From Sivonenia sp049582005 (lineage in GTDB: Bacteria; Cyanobacteriota; Cyanobacteriia; Gloeobacterales; PMM-0068): a DNA stretch of 15,162 bases. Numbering within the stretch: position 1 is the stretch's first letter; each line of letters begins with the position of its first letter. The translations under genes and the position numbers were made by a program. Location: the NCBI GenBank assembly GCA_049582005.1, contig JBAUTB010000093.1, forward strand, positions 1 through 15,162, read 5' to 3'. Under the pieces are notes generated by a model, which was given only the letters and a program-made list of their open reading frames with translations, made no database searches and was not told the origin of the DNA. This document shows positions 13,647 through 15,162 of the stretch, piece after piece.

Positions 13647-13984
13647 ATGAGATCCCAGAAAAAGGCCTCTTAAATCATCAGACATCAGACTCAACAAAAT
13701 CATTCCCTGGAAAGAGTTCCGTCCTCTGCTAGAGTAGATTCTTCGTCAGAAGCCCAGCAAGAGCAACGCTGGTCGCGCTCCCCTCAATGTCATCCTGATG
13801 TTCAAGTTACTGCTCCTGCAAAAGCTATACAACATTAGCGACGAAGAGCTGGAGTATCAGGTCAATGATCGCCTTCCTTTATGCAGTTTTTAGGACTAAG
13901 CTTGGCTGATGCAGTACCCGCTGCGAGGAGAAGGAACAATTAGATAAAGGCGAAATTCCCCAAGATTGGTCGGAACAAAAGTAG
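13647..13984 (+). pseudogene. Decayed IS5-type transposase (DUF772 part), frameshifted, with internal deletion
   Basis: Remnant of a second IS5-type transposase, different from the one at the left end. Readable segments lie in three frames. 13684-13874 gives IIPWKEFRPLLE, a stop at 13714-13716, then LMFKLLLLQKLYNISDEELE and VNDRL. A one-base deletion near 13873-13876 shifts to SFMQFLGLSLADAVP. Then a deletion of probably several hundred bases joins to EEKEQLDKGEIPQDWSEQK, ending in TAG at 13982-13984. The catalytic DDE region is missing. The order of blocks matches the usual N-terminal half of IS5-type transposases. It cannot encode an active enzyme; it marks an old insertion between the J-domain and MsrA genes. 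Confidence 0.85.
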
Positions 13985-13997
13985 CGGAAAAACTCTT

Positions 13998-14116
13998 ACA
14001 GCGGATTTCAGCTTGATGAAGTACATTTGCAATGACTAAAAGCTTTGTTTAGAAAGGATTATAAGATTTTCGGTGTGTATCACAGAGGCGCGATCCGCTG
14101 TATCTAGCAAAGCTTT
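13998..14116. repeat. Two interleaved 9-bp inverted repeats downstream of the IS remnant
   Basis: ACAGCGGAT (13998-14006) pairs with ATCCGCTGT (14093-14101), and AAAGCTTTG (14039-14047) pairs with CAAAGCTTT (14108-14116). The order A-B-A'-B' is pseudoknot-like. The second pair is built on the self-complementary core AAAGCTTT, which weakens its meaning. It may be debris of a mobile element. Confidence 0.3.
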
Positions 14117-14122
14117 CAACCT

Positions 14123-14803
14123 TTAATTTTTGTACATTGCGGGGAATTGCTCCCGAAGTTGCTTGAGCTTCGGCACATCATTGACCAAAACGTAGGGATA
14201 ATTCGGATTGCGAGCAATGAAGTTCTGATGGTAGTCCTCAGCAGCATAAAAATTGCTCAAGGGAGTTAGCTGGGTCACAATGGGCTGACGGAATAAGTGA
14301 TCTTTGTTGAGTTGACTGATATACGCTTGCGCGGCTCGTTGCTGCTCACTATTGGCAAAAAAGATCACGGAGCGATACTGTGTACCCCAGTCAGGACCTT
14401 GCCGATTCAACTGGGTCGGGTCATGCGCTACCAGAAAGAAAACCTTCAGGAGCTGACTATAGGAGATTTGCGACGGATCATAGGTAATTTTTACTGATTC
14501 CGCGTGGCCAGTCTGCCCACTACTGACGGTCTCGTAGTTTGCCGTCGCCGCCTTGCCCCCAGAATAGCCAGAGACAACCTCAGAAACGCCTTTAAGATGC
14601 TCGAAAACTGCTTCCACGCCCCAGAAGCATCCCCCAGAAAAAACGGCTGTCTGTTTCCCCTTCGGCGTAGAAGCCGGGATATCGGCTGCGGCTACGGGCG
14701 GCGGCATAAAGTAAATATCGCTTGCCAGTAAAACAGCGCTCAACGCCAGGATGGACAAACGATGTCCCAGACCGCGGGAAAAAAGAAAACTCTGAATGGC
14801 CAT
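14123..14803 (-). CDS. msrA: Exported peptide methionine sulfoxide reductase MsrA, 226 aa
   Basis: Reduces the S-epimer of methionine sulfoxide in proteins. The mature domain starts around residue 50 with the active-site block GGCFWGVEAVF, followed by VSGYSGG, YETVSSGQTGHAE, the long HDPTQLNRQGPDWGTQYRS stretch and YHQNF, all typical of MsrA. The first 40 residues (two arginines, then a hydrophobic run ending in VAAAD) form a signal peptide, so the enzyme should act in the periplasm or thylakoid lumen. The catalytic Cys is the only cysteine, so there is no resolving Cys near the C-terminus and recycling must rely on an outside thiol partner. I chose the ATG at 14801-14803, which gives a normal signal peptide and has AAAAGGA upstream. 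A GTG 19 codons earlier (14860) would add an Arg-rich head and is less likely. It converges with the IS remnant. Confidence 0.93.
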   Translation of the reverse strand: MAIQSFLFSRGLGHRLSILALSAVLLASDIYFMPPPVAAADIPASTPKGKQTAVFSGGCFWGVEAVFEHLKGVSEVVSGYSGGKAATANYETVSSGQTGHAESVKITYDPSQISYSQLLKVFFLVAHDPTQLNRQGPDWGTQYRSVIFFANSEQQRAAQAYISQLNKDHLFRQPIVTQLTPLSNFYAAEDYHQNFIARNPNYPYVLVNDVPKLKQLREQFPAMYKN

Positions 14804-15011
14804 AGCGTCGTGAAGTCCTTTTGCTGCTCTTCTGATCAATATACGGCGACGGGACTCCACTAGATTGGATCAACCCCACCACTTTGACGCACGTAGGCAG
14901 CAAAAGATGCTGATGGTGATTCAGAAAAGAGTTGGATAAATATTCCCCTTACTCAATTTGACAGCCAATCACTGTATCTCACTATATTTAGGCCAAGTTG
15001 GCTCGTATCCC

Positions 15012-15033
15012 TCGACAGCTAATCGACAGCTAA
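15012..15033 (+). repeat. Perfect 11-bp tandem duplication (TCGACAGCTAA x2)
   Basis: Two adjoining copies, 15012-15022 and 15023-15033, lie just beyond the stop codon of the partial transposase at the right edge. They may be part of the end of that element or a replication-slippage duplication. Confidence 0.6.
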
Positions 15034-15049
15034 AGGTTAGTGTCTTGAT

Positions 15050-15162
15050 TTATTCGCCATGTTTTTTGAGTCGGTCATGCTTGGCATGATCGCGTTGGAC
15101 AATCAAAAAGAAAACCGTCAAACAACTATCCTCATTGGGAAAGGCCCCAATTTCATCGGTCT
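15050..15162 (-). CDS. C-terminal fragment of a probable IS256 (Mutator)-type transposase, runs off the edge
   Basis: Only the last 37 codons are inside the window, ending in TAA at 15050-15052. The readable end is IGAFPNEDSCLTVFFL followed by VQRDHAKHDRLKKHGE. The G-x-FPNxxSCL pattern followed by a hydrophobic strand is typical of the C-terminus of IS256-type transposases. The frame is clean to the window edge. With so few residues the family is a moderate-confidence reading; an unrelated protein cannot be excluded. If correct, it is the third mobile-element trace in 15 kb. Confidence 0.5.
   Translation of the reverse strand, partial: TDEIGAFPNEDSCLTVFFLIVQRDHAKHDRLKKHGE

Noticed and set aside
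14592..14903. Minus-strand 103-codon frame overlapping msrA
   Set aside because: It is a shifted frame of the msrA 5' region; the MsrA active-site motif and signal peptide identify the true frame.

Overview
The window looks like part of a cyanobacterial chromosome. The evidence is protein families that are almost wholly cyanobacterial: an SLH-containing OprB-type (iron uptake) porin, proteins ending in DUF2808-like domains, a Hanks-type kinase with a helical-repeat tail, and an FHA protein with the cyanobacterial vMAP-type N-terminal helix-turn-helix. Base composition is moderate by eye. The species cannot be named; an Acaryochloris- or Leptolyngbya-like genome rich in insertion sequences would fit.

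Layout. At the left end, 1-179 is non-coding, followed by an intact IS5-type insertion sequence (about 180-1607) that sits a few bases past the stop codon of the porin gene. From 1611 to 12516 six genes all run on the minus strand. In transcription order they are a transmembrane Ser/Thr kinase (10006-12516), three exported paralogues of 711, 434 and 624 residues (7855-9990, 6539-7843, 4668-6542), an HTH-FHA protein (3781-4539) and the SLH porin (1611-3668). The first four are packed like an operon (gaps of 15 and 11 bases, then an ATGA overlap) behind a near-consensus sigma-70-type promoter at 12577-12605. The FHA and porin genes follow after gaps of 128 and 112 bases that hold a direct repeat, a hairpin and a dyad.

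The right part is a patchwork: a region without a recognisable gene (12722-13250), a small membrane-anchored J-domain protein (13267-13602, plus strand), a decayed IS5-type transposase (13647-13984), an exported single-cysteine MsrA (14123-14803, minus strand), and the C-terminal end of what is probably an IS256-type transposase running off the right edge.

Working model (inference). The kinase spans the inner membrane, with its catalytic domain in the cytoplasm and a repeat domain in the periplasm. The three paralogues are exported and share one N-terminal module of about 98 residues. One of them carries an SLH plus coiled-coil segment like that of the adjacent porin, which would tie it to the cell wall. 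The FHA protein is a natural phosphothreonine reader for the kinase. Together this could be a signalling module that links envelope state to a cytoplasmic phospho-switch. The three-paralogue set, and the SLH module placed inside a DUF2808-like domain, are the most novel-looking parts.
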